A stretch of 64,000 bases of DNA from Salisediminibacterium beveridgei (GTDB lineage: Bacteria; Bacillota; Bacilli; Bacillales; Salisediminibacteriaceae), in NCBI RefSeq assembly GCF_001721685.1, contig NZ_CP012502.1, positions 372,001-436,000 of the forward strand, given 5' to 3'. How positions within the stretch are numbered: the first letter of the stretch is position 1; each line of letters begins with the position of its first letter. Positions 34,938-43,900 of this stretch are shown here, piece after piece. A model generated the notes under the pieces. The model was not told the DNA's origin, searched no databases, and worked only from the letters and a program-made list of their open reading frames with translations. The translations under genes and the position numbers were made by a program.

Positions 34938-35669
34938 TTGAATCAGATCAGAATGTCGAATCCCTCAGGCAATGTGAGTCGAAGTTATGCCGGTGATCAG
35001 ATGGATGTTCTCAATACGGACATGGTGTTCTCTTTGGACGCTTGTGACGGACAGTGGGCCAAGGAGCTTGCCAAAAATTATCTTCTCAACACGTCGTTTC
35101 ATCCCACTGAGTCCATTGATTTGAAAGAGAAACATTATCATCTGATCAGTTTGATGATCAGCTACATTCAAAAGCAGGAATGGATTGTGCAGGAAGTGAT
35201 TGATGCGAGGCATTTCACCCGTTTCCAGACGGATCATCAGTCGAAAGAAGATGTGTATCTGTCGCTGATTCCGGTGATCGAATCGATTATCAGCTACAAA
35301 CAGTCAACAGAGGACATCAGACACCCGTTAATCATCGAAACCCTTCATTATATTCATGATCACATTGAAGATGAACTGTCTTTAACAGAGGCAGCGGCGC
35401 ATATTTATGTCAATCCATCCTATCTGAGCCGGTTGTTCAAGAAAGAGACGGGTTCATCGTTCTCCCGTTATCTGACTGAGAAAAAAATGATCCGGGCCAA
35501 AGACCTGTTGGATCAAGGGCATCTGGTAACAGATGTATCCAATCGTCTGGCCTTTAATGATGTCAGCTATTTTACAAAGGTCTTCAGGAAATATTGGGGC
35601 ATCTTACCGCGGGATGTTGTCGCAAGACAAAAAAAGGAAAAACGGCGGGCTTGTTTGATACCATTCTGA
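34938..35669 (+). CDS. AraC-family transcriptional regulator
   Basis: A 243-residue protein. The C-terminal 100 residues form the double helix-turn-helix of the AraC family (LTEAAAHIYVNPSYLSRLFK and 'VSNRLAFNDVSYFTKVFRKY'). The N-terminal 130 residues are a short, unrecognised sensing region without a cupin signature. The start is a TTG at 34938 behind AAAGGAGG. It is the last gene of the catabolic operon and likely an activator of it or of the convergent nagZ genes. Position supports local regulation; the ligand is unknown. Confidence 0.85.
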   Translation: MNQIRMSNPSGNVSRSYAGDQMDVLNTDMVFSLDACDGQWAKELAKNYLLNTSFHPTESIDLKEKHYHLISLMISYIQKQEWIVQEVIDARHFTRFQTDHQSKEDVYLSLIPVIESIISYKQSTEDIRHPLIIETLHYIHDHIEDELSLTEAAAHIYVNPSYLSRLFKKETGSSFSRYLTEKKMIRAKDLLDQGHLVTDVSNRLAFNDVSYFTKVFRKYWGILPRDVVARQKKEKRRACLIPF

Positions 35670-35708
35670 GTTGAACAGAGGAATCAAATCCGTTTCTTTC
35701 ATCACATC

Positions 35709-35755
35709 AAAACCGTCCACCTCCAGCAGTGCATGGAGAAGGTGGACGGTTTTTT
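35709..35755. terminator. Bidirectional terminator between convergent operons
   Basis: A 14-bp stem (AAAACCGTCCACCT at 35709-35722 with its complement at 35740-35753) is flanked by A and T runs, so it works on both strands. It ends the catabolic operon (plus) and the nagZ-GNAT operon (minus). Confidence 0.88.
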
Positions 35756-35758
35756 GGG

Positions 35759-36727
35759 TTACGGCAACTGATCCAGTTTGTAATGGTGGTAGGTCTGCAC
35801 GGGGGTGAAGCCAAATTTTCTGTAGAACTCGACCAGGATCGTCCAGTCGATGCACATGGTTGTTGTTCCTTCCTTCTTCATGATGGCAAGGGCCTCTTCC
35901 ATAAACCAGGTCCCCAGTCCTTTTCCCCTAAGTTGACTGGCAATGCCTACCGGTCCAAGTCCACCTTCAGTCAAGGTGCCGGTTGATTGCCAGTAGACAC
36001 TCGGAAGATAGAAATTGTCAGTTGGTACGTGGACATGGGTGAAGCCTGCAAGCTGATCCCCATCAAACAAACCGATGACGGAATGCGGAGTTCGTTCATG
36101 AAGCAATTGTTCTTTTGTGTCTTCGTACCACCTTGAGCTGAACTCCTGTCTGATGAGGTTCAGGAGGTCGCCCTGTTCATCCGGACGTAAGCGCCGAACC
36201 AGATAAGGGAAGGCTTCCGGTGCGGTTTTTCGCTCCCAGTTCTGCAGATTTCCCGTTAGATCGAAGGCTTGCCCCGTGTGCTGAAATCCTGCCTGTTCAA
36301 AAAAAGCGATGGCGGCATGAAGCTGGTCCGGAACACCTGGGAACAGGTGCCCGGGATCCATTCCGCAATGGATGTCGGATACGGGAACCGGTTTCTGATG
36401 GATTCCTTTCAGTAAGGTGCTGCCGATGCGGTTTCTTTGCAATCTTTTGTCTACAAGGATCAGTGAAATCCAAAGCTGTTCAGCCTGTTGGCTGTTTTGT
36501 CTGTTTTCTGAAGGGGCTGACTTCACGATGCAAAGACCGACGAGACGACCTTCAAGGAAAGCCATACTGGAGCGGTGGAGATCCAGGTTGGAGGATTGGA
36601 GAATGTTGCGTACAAAGAGTGCTTTTTGAAGCGGGAATGCTTCTGGCATCACGATATTCCATAAACGGATGAATTCTTCAAGCCAATGCAGGATATTGTG
36701 ACGATACAGGGAATCATACTGAATCAT
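35759..36727 (-). CDS. GNAT-family acetyltransferase, probably two-domain
   Basis: A 322-residue protein. The C-terminal half has the acetyl-CoA loop GIASQLRGKGLGTWFMEEAL and the typical ending 'EFYRKFGFTP'. The N-terminal half has a second, weaker GNAT pattern (VDKRLQRNRIGSTLLKG). It starts 6 bases after nagZ with GAGGTG as ribosome site, so the two are co-transcribed. An acetyltransferase beside an N-acetylglucosaminidase suggests acetylation of an amino sugar, although these two-domain GNATs may also act on small amines. Confidence 0.85.
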   Translation of the reverse strand: MIQYDSLYRHNILHWLEEFIRLWNIVMPEAFPLQKALFVRNILQSSNLDLHRSSMAFLEGRLVGLCIVKSAPSENRQNSQQAEQLWISLILVDKRLQRNRIGSTLLKGIHQKPVPVSDIHCGMDPGHLFPGVPDQLHAAIAFFEQAGFQHTGQAFDLTGNLQNWERKTAPEAFPYLVRRLRPDEQGDLLNLIRQEFSSRWYEDTKEQLLHERTPHSVIGLFDGDQLAGFTHVHVPTDNFYLPSVYWQSTGTLTEGGLGPVGIASQLRGKGLGTWFMEEALAIMKKEGTTTMCIDWTILVEFYRKFGFTPVQTYHHYKLDQLP

Positions 36728-36733
36728 AACGTT

Positions 36734-38305
36734 TCACCTCAAATCAACAGTGACTGGCAATTGGCCAATGGCCTGTTTTTTTCCACACAAGATGTCACTC
36801 AGGGCATGGATGGTATGACTGGTGTTGCTGTAGGTAGCGACCATTGTCAGTCCGTCCAGTGTTTTCAGATTTCGGAACAACTGGGGGTTCCAAAGGGAGA
36901 CGACGACGATATGCTGATTCTGTTCATGGATTTCCCTGATGAAAGCCTCCCATTCTTCTTCCAGGTGGCGCCGGGTATTTAAGAGAATGATCACCCTGTC
37001 GTGGTGTGTAAGCTGTTTTAGCACCGTATCTTTTTCGGAGGCATCCGGGACTTCGGAACGGGTGAATACTTGGGTCATGTCTTTGAAGACAGGTGCGTCA
37101 ATGGCAGGATTGGTCCGTTCTCCCTGATAATTTTCATCGTTGAAGGAGGTCTGTGAAATCAGCAGGGTATGCCTCCATGCGTCTGTTAACAACTGCTTGG
37201 GGTTCTGCAGCACGGTAATGCCGTCAGCAGCAATGGCTGTCATTTTTTCGTGTGCGGACGGAGCATGGCACTTTTCGATGACCTCCTTTTCACTGAGTGG
37301 GAACGAAGTGTCGATCCATGCTTCTTTGAACTGATGCTGAAGGGCCAGTGAGTCGTTGATGTTTTGCATGATGGTTTCGTTATTCATGGCTTTTGCGGCG
37401 GCTTCAATCATTGCCCACTGGGCGGGATAATTGCGTCCGCAGGCAAGGATGATGTTCACGCCTGCTTCAAGGGCCATTTTCGTGCCGGTTTCTTTGCCAT
37501 AGAAACTTGCGATGGCTTCCATTTCCATAGAGTCGGTGATGATCAGGCCGTCATATGATAGCTTGTCTCTGAGAATGCCTTTCAAAATAGCCGGACTCAA
37601 CGTGGCCGGTCTGTCAGGATCGATGGTGGAGAAAACAATATGGGCTGTCATGACGGCTTTCATCCCGTGATTGAATGCATGAATAAACGGCTTCAGTTCC
37701 AGGTTATACATGTCATCCATGGTTTTGCTTAGTACCGGTAAGCTCAAATGACTGTCGACAGTCGTGTCCCCATGTCCTGGGAAATGCTTGCCACAAGCCA
37801 GGATGCCTTCTTTTTGCTGGGCATTGGCGGCAATGGCGGATAACCGGCTCACTTCATCAACATCTTCGCTGAAGGCACGTGTGCCGATCACCGGGTTGTC
37901 GGGATTATTATTGACATCAAGCAACGGTGCATAATTCATGTTAAAACCGATAGCGTTAAGTTGAGCAGCCATTATGGAATAGGCTTTTTCCGCATGCGCT
38001 TCGGCATTTGGCCCTGCTGCCAGATTCATGTTCCCCGGGGAGACGGCCATTTCTTTGAACAAATAGGAAATACCACCACCTTCCTGATCGATGGAAATCC
38101 ATAGAGGTGGTCTTCCAGCTTTTTTGGCATAAGCCTGAACATCGCGGATGAAACGGATTGTCCGTTGCAAGGATGTGAGGTTTCGTTGAAACAGAATCAG
38201 GCCGCCGATGTTGTAGTGATCAATGGAATGTTTCAGATTGTCATCTAGTTCATCTGATTCAACGGTGATGATAAACAGTTGACCTGCTTTTTCAATTGGA
38301 TTCAT
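36734..38305 (-). CDS. nagZ: GH3 beta-N-acetylhexosaminidase (NagZ-like)
   Basis: A 523-residue family 3 glycosidase. The catalytic His/Asp dyad lies in GKHFPGHGDTTVDSH (about 172-186) and the nucleophile Asp258 in LIITDSMEMEAI. The substrate loop reads IDQEGGGISYL instead of the usual IDQEGGxVxR. No signal peptide is present, so it acts in the cytosol on imported GlcNAc-containing compounds such as muropeptides or chitin fragments. A C-terminal domain of about 180 residues (from about 345) is present, as in Gram-positive NagZ. It is paired with a GNAT gene and converges on the ABC-importer operon, making amino-sugar-containing oligosaccharides a reasonable guess for that importer. Confidence 0.9.
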   Translation of the reverse strand: MNPIEKAGQLFIITVESDELDDNLKHSIDHYNIGGLILFQRNLTSLQRTIRFIRDVQAYAKKAGRPPLWISIDQEGGGISYLFKEMAVSPGNMNLAAGPNAEAHAEKAYSIMAAQLNAIGFNMNYAPLLDVNNNPDNPVIGTRAFSEDVDEVSRLSAIAANAQQKEGILACGKHFPGHGDTTVDSHLSLPVLSKTMDDMYNLELKPFIHAFNHGMKAVMTAHIVFSTIDPDRPATLSPAILKGILRDKLSYDGLIITDSMEMEAIASFYGKETGTKMALEAGVNIILACGRNYPAQWAMIEAAAKAMNNETIMQNINDSLALQHQFKEAWIDTSFPLSEKEVIEKCHAPSAHEKMTAIAADGITVLQNPKQLLTDAWRHTLLISQTSFNDENYQGERTNPAIDAPVFKDMTQVFTRSEVPDASEKDTVLKQLTHHDRVIILLNTRRHLEEEWEAFIREIHEQNQHIVVVSLWNPQLFRNLKTLDGLTMVATYSNTSHTIHALSDILCGKKQAIGQLPVTVDLR

Positions 38306-38337
38306 AGAATACCCTCCAAATTACTGGGAATCGTAGA

Positions 38338-38374
38338 AATAAGAGAATGAGGCGTATGCCTGCATTCTCTTATT
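38338..38374 (-). terminator. Terminator of the secreted-protein gene
   Basis: A 12-bp perfect stem (AATAAGAGAATG at 38338-38349 with its complement at 38363-38374) is followed on the minus strand by a T-rich stretch. It separates the gene ending at 38427 from nagZ. Confidence 0.7.
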
Positions 38375-38426
38375 CTGGATGTGTTTCTGTTTGCGTGATA
38401 CTTTTGTTGAAAGATTGATGTGTTGA

Positions 38427-39737
38427 TCAGTATAACAGATGGACTTTGATGTGCGTGACATCAATCAAGTTGTCGTCAAATGTTCCTGCGGCAGGTTCCG
38501 GTTCGTGCCAGGTTTCACCATCATCGAAGGAAAATTCAAATCGTGTGGACTGACCTTTGATGGTATTCTCAGGAATGGCATTCAGGTTCGCATTTGGTGA
38601 AACCATGTCATGGGTGGTGACGTGTTTCGGTTTAATGTAGTTGGCGAAAACTGGTGCGACGGCTTCAAAATGCGGATCATAGGAAAGACCGTCGTCTTCG
38701 TCAAAATAAACCGGGTTCAGTAAATCGTCTTTTTCTGCTCCGGTGTGGGCGATGACCATGTATTGTGGACGGTCGATATAGTTCAGATCCAGAAAATGTC
38801 TGGAGTAGACGGCGTGATTGGCAGGAATGATTTGAAAGCCGCCCATCAGCTCGATATCCCAGGTGAATCCGACATAGGGTGACGTGGACAAGTCGAGAAC
38901 CCCGCCGTGATTGGCCCGGACAAACCCGGTATCAGCATACTCCGATCCGCCGAAGCGTCCGGTTCCTTCAACCCGCTGCAGTACCGTGGCAATCGTTTTG
39001 GAATAATCACTGCCATAGTTCAGTGTAACATCTCCGTTTTCTTCATTTTCAAAGACAATGGATGTTGGACTGCCCTGATCAGTTGATGGCTTGTGAACAT
39101 CAATTTTGATCCTGTCTGGCGCAGAATCGATGGAATTGATCTGATAATAGTCCTCCATATCAATCCATTCACCGTCGTCATTCAGATAGTAGACGGGCGA
39201 ACCGACATACGCTGAAGCAGTTCCACCGAATAATTCACTACCCCCCGGAATATCTGTTGAGATTCTTCCAGGATGCGGCCCCGGGCCGGCTTTATTGTAT
39301 TCACGGTCAGGAAGGAGTGATATAAGTTGAGGTTTCCATACTTCATCGCGTCCTTTTTGAGCTTCTTTCGGATCATACATATCGTCCGGTGCAACCCTGA
39401 TGTGCATGGCGTTCACGGCGGTGGCTGTGACATTGGCAGATGAATCAAAGATGGAGCGGGAAAACTGGGCGGCCCAAAATCCATCGGATGCAGTATAAGT
39501 GGAATCTGCAGGAACAAGGACGTTCCCGATTTTTCGCTCATCGCCGTCCGGTTGTGTCTTAAGGATATCGCCGTCATCCTGATTTTCAATGATGATCGAA
39601 TATTGAAGCTGATAATCGGCGTGATTCTCCGGCAACACTTCTTCAGGGATGTCTGAGTTCAGAAAATTCGAAGCGGCAGCTGCAGTCATGCTCAAAACAA
39701 AAAGAACCATGACTAAAATCGATACTTTTTTGATCAT
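38427..39737 (-). CDS. Secreted protein of unknown function
   Basis: A 436-residue protein with a clear signal peptide (about 1-22, VLFVLSMTAAAAS). The mature part is acidic and beta-rich with many Asp, Gly and aromatic residues; landmarks are GSPVYYLNDDGEWIDMEDY, GFTWDIELMGGF, 'SRHFLDLNYIDRPQYMV' and a C-terminal sandwich-like FSFDDGETWHEP. I recognise no catalytic motif and no anchor, so it is probably released. It is monocistronic, bounded by a terminator and by the divergent gene at 39868. ATG at 39737 behind AAAGGAGG. A role in binding or degrading an extracellular polymer would fit the neighbours but is not shown. Confidence 0.7.
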   Translation of the reverse strand: MIKKVSILVMVLFVLSMTAAAASNFLNSDIPEEVLPENHADYQLQYSIIIENQDDGDILKTQPDGDERKIGNVLVPADSTYTASDGFWAAQFSRSIFDSSANVTATAVNAMHIRVAPDDMYDPKEAQKGRDEVWKPQLISLLPDREYNKAGPGPHPGRISTDIPGGSELFGGTASAYVGSPVYYLNDDGEWIDMEDYYQINSIDSAPDRIKIDVHKPSTDQGSPTSIVFENEENGDVTLNYGSDYSKTIATVLQRVEGTGRFGGSEYADTGFVRANHGGVLDLSTSPYVGFTWDIELMGGFQIIPANHAVYSRHFLDLNYIDRPQYMVIAHTGAEKDDLLNPVYFDEDDGLSYDPHFEAVAPVFANYIKPKHVTTHDMVSPNANLNAIPENTIKGQSTRFEFSFDDGETWHEPEPAAGTFDDNLIDVTHIKVHLLY

Positions 39738-39867
39738 GCTTTTTCCTCCTTTTTTATGTTGATAAGATTATTATATAAGGTAAAATGAAATAAATGTTTG
39801 AATTACATCGAATGGTCATGAAAGTGCGTAAAAGAGTAAATATTTTTTTGTGGGAGTGGAGGCCTAT

Positions 39868-40161
39868 ATGGAAGGATTTTATCTTGCGATTGCGATCGTT
39901 GTTGGAGCGTACCTGATCAGCGAAGGCATGAAGAATTTCGGGCAGCCGGGATCGAAGTCTTTGATCGATCAGCTGAATGAAGAAGGGGATCACGAGCTCA
40001 TTAAAGAGTCAGACGTGCACCACTTCATGGGGATTTCAAAAGAGGATGCCAAGAACCTGATTCAGGATCATCCCGACATTCCGCATATCGTCATCAACCA
40101 GACGGTCTATTACCCGAGAGCGGGACTGAAAACGTGGCTTGAGGGCATTGGAAAACGATAA
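39868..40161 (+). CDS. Small membrane-anchored protein with HTH_17-like C-terminus
   Basis: A 97-residue protein. One N-terminal membrane helix (about 3-19, YLAIAIVVGAYLI) is followed by a soluble C-terminal part (about 45-95) reading DVHHFMGISKEDAKNLI ... VINQTVYYPRAGLKTWLEG, which resembles the excisionase-like helix-turn-helix fold. The open frame can start at a GTG at 39850, but GTGGAGG lies just before the ATG at 39868, which I prefer. It stands alone with its own terminator. It may be a membrane-tethered DNA-binding or protein-binding adaptor; function unknown. Confidence 0.7.
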   Translation: MEGFYLAIAIVVGAYLISEGMKNFGQPGSKSLIDQLNEEGDHELIKESDVHHFMGISKEDAKNLIQDHPDIPHIVINQTVYYPRAGLKTWLEGIGKR

Positions 40162-40170
40162 GCATACGAC

Positions 40171-40207
40171 AAAACACCTGTCTTCTGAAAAGGAAGCAGG
40201 TGTTTTT
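40171..40207 (+). terminator. Rho-independent terminator
   Basis: A 10-bp outer stem (AAAACACCTG at 40171-40180 with CAGGTGTTTT) has an extra CTTC/GAAG inner pair and is followed by T. It ends the small membrane-protein gene. Confidence 0.85.
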
Positions 40208-40289
40208 GTATGCCTATTAGTACCTGTTTTATCAGCTGAAATGAAGAGAATAAAAAAAGATGCTGTTAATGTCATAATATTTAGAATTT

Positions 40290-40321
40290 TTAACCTTATT
40301 TTAACGTTCATGGGCTATAAT
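40290..40321 (+). promoter_or_regulatory. PhoP/OmpR-type direct-repeat promoter of the second DUF4870 gene
   Basis: TTAACC at 40290-40295 and TTAACG at 40301-40306 (11-bp period) are followed by a perfect -10 TATAAT at 40316-40321, exactly 15 bp from the start of the second repeat. It is the fifth instance of this layout and the only one with a consensus -10. Confidence 0.68.
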
Positions 40322-40367
40322 GAGGGTACATAGAGAAAGTCAGCACATTAAAAAGGAGGAGTGAAGC

Positions 40368-40760
40368 ATGACAGATCAAAATTCAACAGGTGGTTCCGGC
40401 GTATTTCGTGACGAAGGAGCAGGCAAAAAAAGTTCAACGGGATTGGACAGCAATGTGGCAGGTCTACTGACGTATTCATTTGGATTTATTACCGGTATTC
40501 TGTTTCTTGTCATCGAGAAAGACAGTCAGTTTGTGCGTTATCATGCCATGCAGTCGATTTTCATCTGGTTGTTCATGTTTGTATTGAGTATGGTGATCGG
40601 ATTTATTCCACTGATTGGCTGGATTTTCTCACTCTTGTTGGCTCCTGTCGGTTTCGTCATCTGGATTGTTTGCATGCTGAAGGCGTACCAGGGTAAATGG
40701 TTCAAATTCCCTGTCGCTGGGGAACTCGCCGAACAGCAAGTCGGTAACATGAACAAATAA
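40368..40760 (+). CDS. DUF4870 (Tic20-like) small membrane protein, second copy
   Basis: A 130-residue paralogue of the protein at 361-735, strongly similar from the segment KKSSTGL to the C-terminus, with the same three hydrophobic helices and the hallmark 'FVRYHAMQSIFIW'. The N-terminal 25 residues differ. ATG at 40368 follows AAAGGAGGAG. It has its own terminator and lies just upstream of the sensor kinase and response regulator. Both copies sharing one promoter type is the main hint to function, namely a component of an envelope response. Confidence 0.9.
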   Translation: MTDQNSTGGSGVFRDEGAGKKSSTGLDSNVAGLLTYSFGFITGILFLVIEKDSQFVRYHAMQSIFIWLFMFVLSMVIGFIPLIGWIFSLLLAPVGFVIWIVCMLKAYQGKWFKFPVAGELAEQQVGNMNK

Positions 40761-40780
40761 TCACAAGGATTATTACTTTG

Positions 40781-40819
40781 GGAGTTACTGGATTAACCTC
40801 CAGTGACTTCTTTTTATTT
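40781..40819 (+). terminator. Rho-independent terminator
   Basis: An 11-bp stem with two G-T pairs (40781-40791 with 40800-40810) is followed by TTTTTATTT. It isolates the DUF4870 gene from the kinase operon. Confidence 0.82.
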
Positions 40820-40917
40820 CACAAAATATTCATAATTGTGTTTAAATCATCTGGAAATTTGTTAAAATATAAGAAATAAGGTAAAGAGTGTTTTATTTAA
40901 AAGGAGGGGGTGAATCG

Positions 40918-43900
40918 TTGCAGTCATTTTTGAAGAAAAGCTGGTGGTGGTTGCTTTTTGTGCTGCTTATCTCTGTTCTGATATGGTTTCCGGTCTATTC
41001 ACCGGACGCCGAAGAACGGATTCAGCTTGATCCGGATTTGACGTCAACGAGCCTCTATCCGGGTATCGAGATGATCAAAGACCGGGAGATGACGCTTCAG
41101 ATTGAAGAGGTCGCTTCCGCGGAATTTCAAAAACAGTTCTTCACAGGCGAACCTGTTGAACAGCGCCCTGGTTTCTTTGATTCGGTCACTTGGCTTCGTT
41201 TTGAACTGGATAACCAGTCGGATCAGTCGGAGTGGCTGCTGGAGTTTGCATTTCCGCTGATTTATGAGCTGGATATTTATCAGGACCGCGACAGCGGGTA
41301 TGAAGTCATTGCCGAGACGGGGGCGGTCGGTTTTCCGTTCGATGACCGGGAAATGAATCACCGGCACTTTGTGTTTGAACTGGACATCGCGCCTGGGGAA
41401 AGTGAAACATTCTTTGTCCGAGCGAAGGGGAGCGGTGATCTGCACCCGCCGATCAACCTGTGGCATCCTGATTCATTTATGGAACGCACGCAGGTGGAAC
41501 TCATCATTCTGGGGATTTTCTATGGCGTCGTCTCCGGGATGATTGTCTACAATTTGTTTTTGTATGTCAGTTTGAAAATTAAAAGCTATTTGTATTATGT
41601 GCTGGCAATGACGTGCACCTTAATGGGGAAACTGTCGATCAACGGCATTGGCTTTCAGTATTTATGGCCGGATTACCCTGGGTGGAATCAGATCTCCACA
41701 CCGTTTTGGGTCGGACTGGGCAGTATCTTCATTCTGATGTTCACCCGCAGTTTTCTCGACGCGGATGAACATACTCCGGGGTTCCGGAAAGTGTCCTACG
41801 GTCTGATTGGATGGAATACGGCTGTGATCGTCATGCTGTTTATCTCAACGACCGCAGCGCTCACGATGATGATTGCCGGGGCCCTTGCGACGTTCGTAGC
41901 GGTTTTGACGGTAGCATTTCAGTGTTTCAGAAAAGGGGTGCGTCAGGCGCGGTTCTTTCTCCTTGGCTGGATGATCTTTCTGACGGGTGTGGCCATTACG
42001 ATGCTGGAGCGGGCGGTCGTGATCCCGTTTTCGCTGTTTGCTGATTACGCGGGGCAAGGTGCGATGACGATCGAAGTCGTCGTTCTCAGTTTCGCTTTGG
42101 CGGACAAAATCAGTCTGATTCGAAAAGAGAAAGAAGAAGCGGAAGCACAGGCGCGGGAAAGTCAGGAAATGGCGATGGAGAATTTAAAACAGGCAGATAT
42201 CCTGAAAAACGAATTCCTTGCAGTGACGTCCCATGAGCTGAGAACGCCGTTGTTCGGGATGATCGGTATGGCCGAGTCCTTACGGGACGGGGCAGCCGGA
42301 GAACCGACGGAAAACATGAAAGAACAACTGGAAACGATCGTGGCAAGCGGGAACCGGCTGGCGCACCTGGTGAATGATATTCTTGATTTTTCAAAGTTGA
42401 AGTACGATTCCCTGGACCTTGCGGTAAAGCCCGTCGAAGTGAAGGGTGTCATGGATATTGTGGTGACGGTCACCCGGCCGCTGCTTAAAAACAAACCGGT
42501 GGCACTGACCACAGCGATTCCCGCCGACCTGCCGATGGTATATGCAGACCCGAACCGTCTTCAGCAAATCCTGTATAACCTTGTCGGTAATGCGATTAAG
42601 TATACGGATGAAGGAGAAATTGTCCTTTCTGCCTCTCAAAGAGGGGAAGTCGTGATGATCAGTGTGACGGACACCGGCAGGGGAATGAAGCAGGAGGAAG
42701 TGGACTACATCTTCGATCCGTTCTACCAGGCGGAAACCGAATTCGGTGCGCAGATGAGCGGGACCGGTATCGGGCTCTCGGTAACGAAAAAACTGGTGGA
42801 TTTGCATAAAGGAACGCTGTTCGCGGAAACCATCCCCGGGGAAGGATCGACGTTCACCTTCAGTCTCCCGGTTCATGAACAGCAACAGGAGACAGATGAT
42901 CTGCTTCAAACACAGCCGGCGTTGAAAGAAGGCTATGCGGAAAAGAAAGTGTTTGTTCATAGAAGCGGGAAGAGCCGTATCCTTGTAGCGGATGATGAAG
43001 CGGTGAATTTACAGGTGTTAACCAATCAGCTCTCTTTGGAAGGCTATGACGTGCTCATTGCATCGACGGGTCAGGAAGTGCTGGACATTCTTGATGAGCA
43101 GAAGGTCGATCTGATCATTATGGATCTGATGATGCCGGGTCTGTCCGGATATGAGGTGTGCGGGGAAATACGGAAAACGTATTCGCTGATCGACTTGCCG
43201 GTTTTGATGCTGACGGCGAAAAGCGGTTTGAGTGATAAAGTGGTTTCTTTTGAGGCAGGCGCCAATGATTACCTCGTGAAACCTTGTGATAAGCTCGAGC
43301 TGATTTCCCGGGTCCGCACTCTGATTCGGATCCGGTCGATGAATGAAGAATTGAAATCGCTGAATGAACTGCTTGAGAAGAAAGTAGAGGAGCGAACGGA
43401 AGCGCTGAAAGACGTCAATGAGGATCTGCTTCAGGCGAATGAGGATCTGATGGATGCCCAGGAGATGAGAAAGCAGTTGTTGTCGAGCATTGCGCATGAA
43501 CTCGGGACACCTGTTGCGATCATTCACAGTTATATGCAATCCCTCCAAGCGGGCCTGATTGCGTTGGACGATACGTACTACCATGAACAAGTGGCCAAAA
43601 AAATCCAGGTGTTGAACCGGTTAATCAATGATCTGTACGATTTGTCCAAATTGGAAAAAGGACAAGCAGCTATGGAAAAAGATGACCATGTACTGTACGA
43701 CTGGCTCAGTCAGGTGGAAGAGACGTGCCGGTTTGAAGTGGAACAGCATGACCGGCTCTTTACTGGGTTACAGTGGGTGTTTTTGGAGAAAGAAGCCAAG
43801 TCGTGGTGCTGTCATGTGGACGTGAATCGGATGGATCAGGTGTTTTCCAACCTCGTCAGAAATTCCGCGAAGTATACGTCTGAAGAAGATGGTGAGATCG

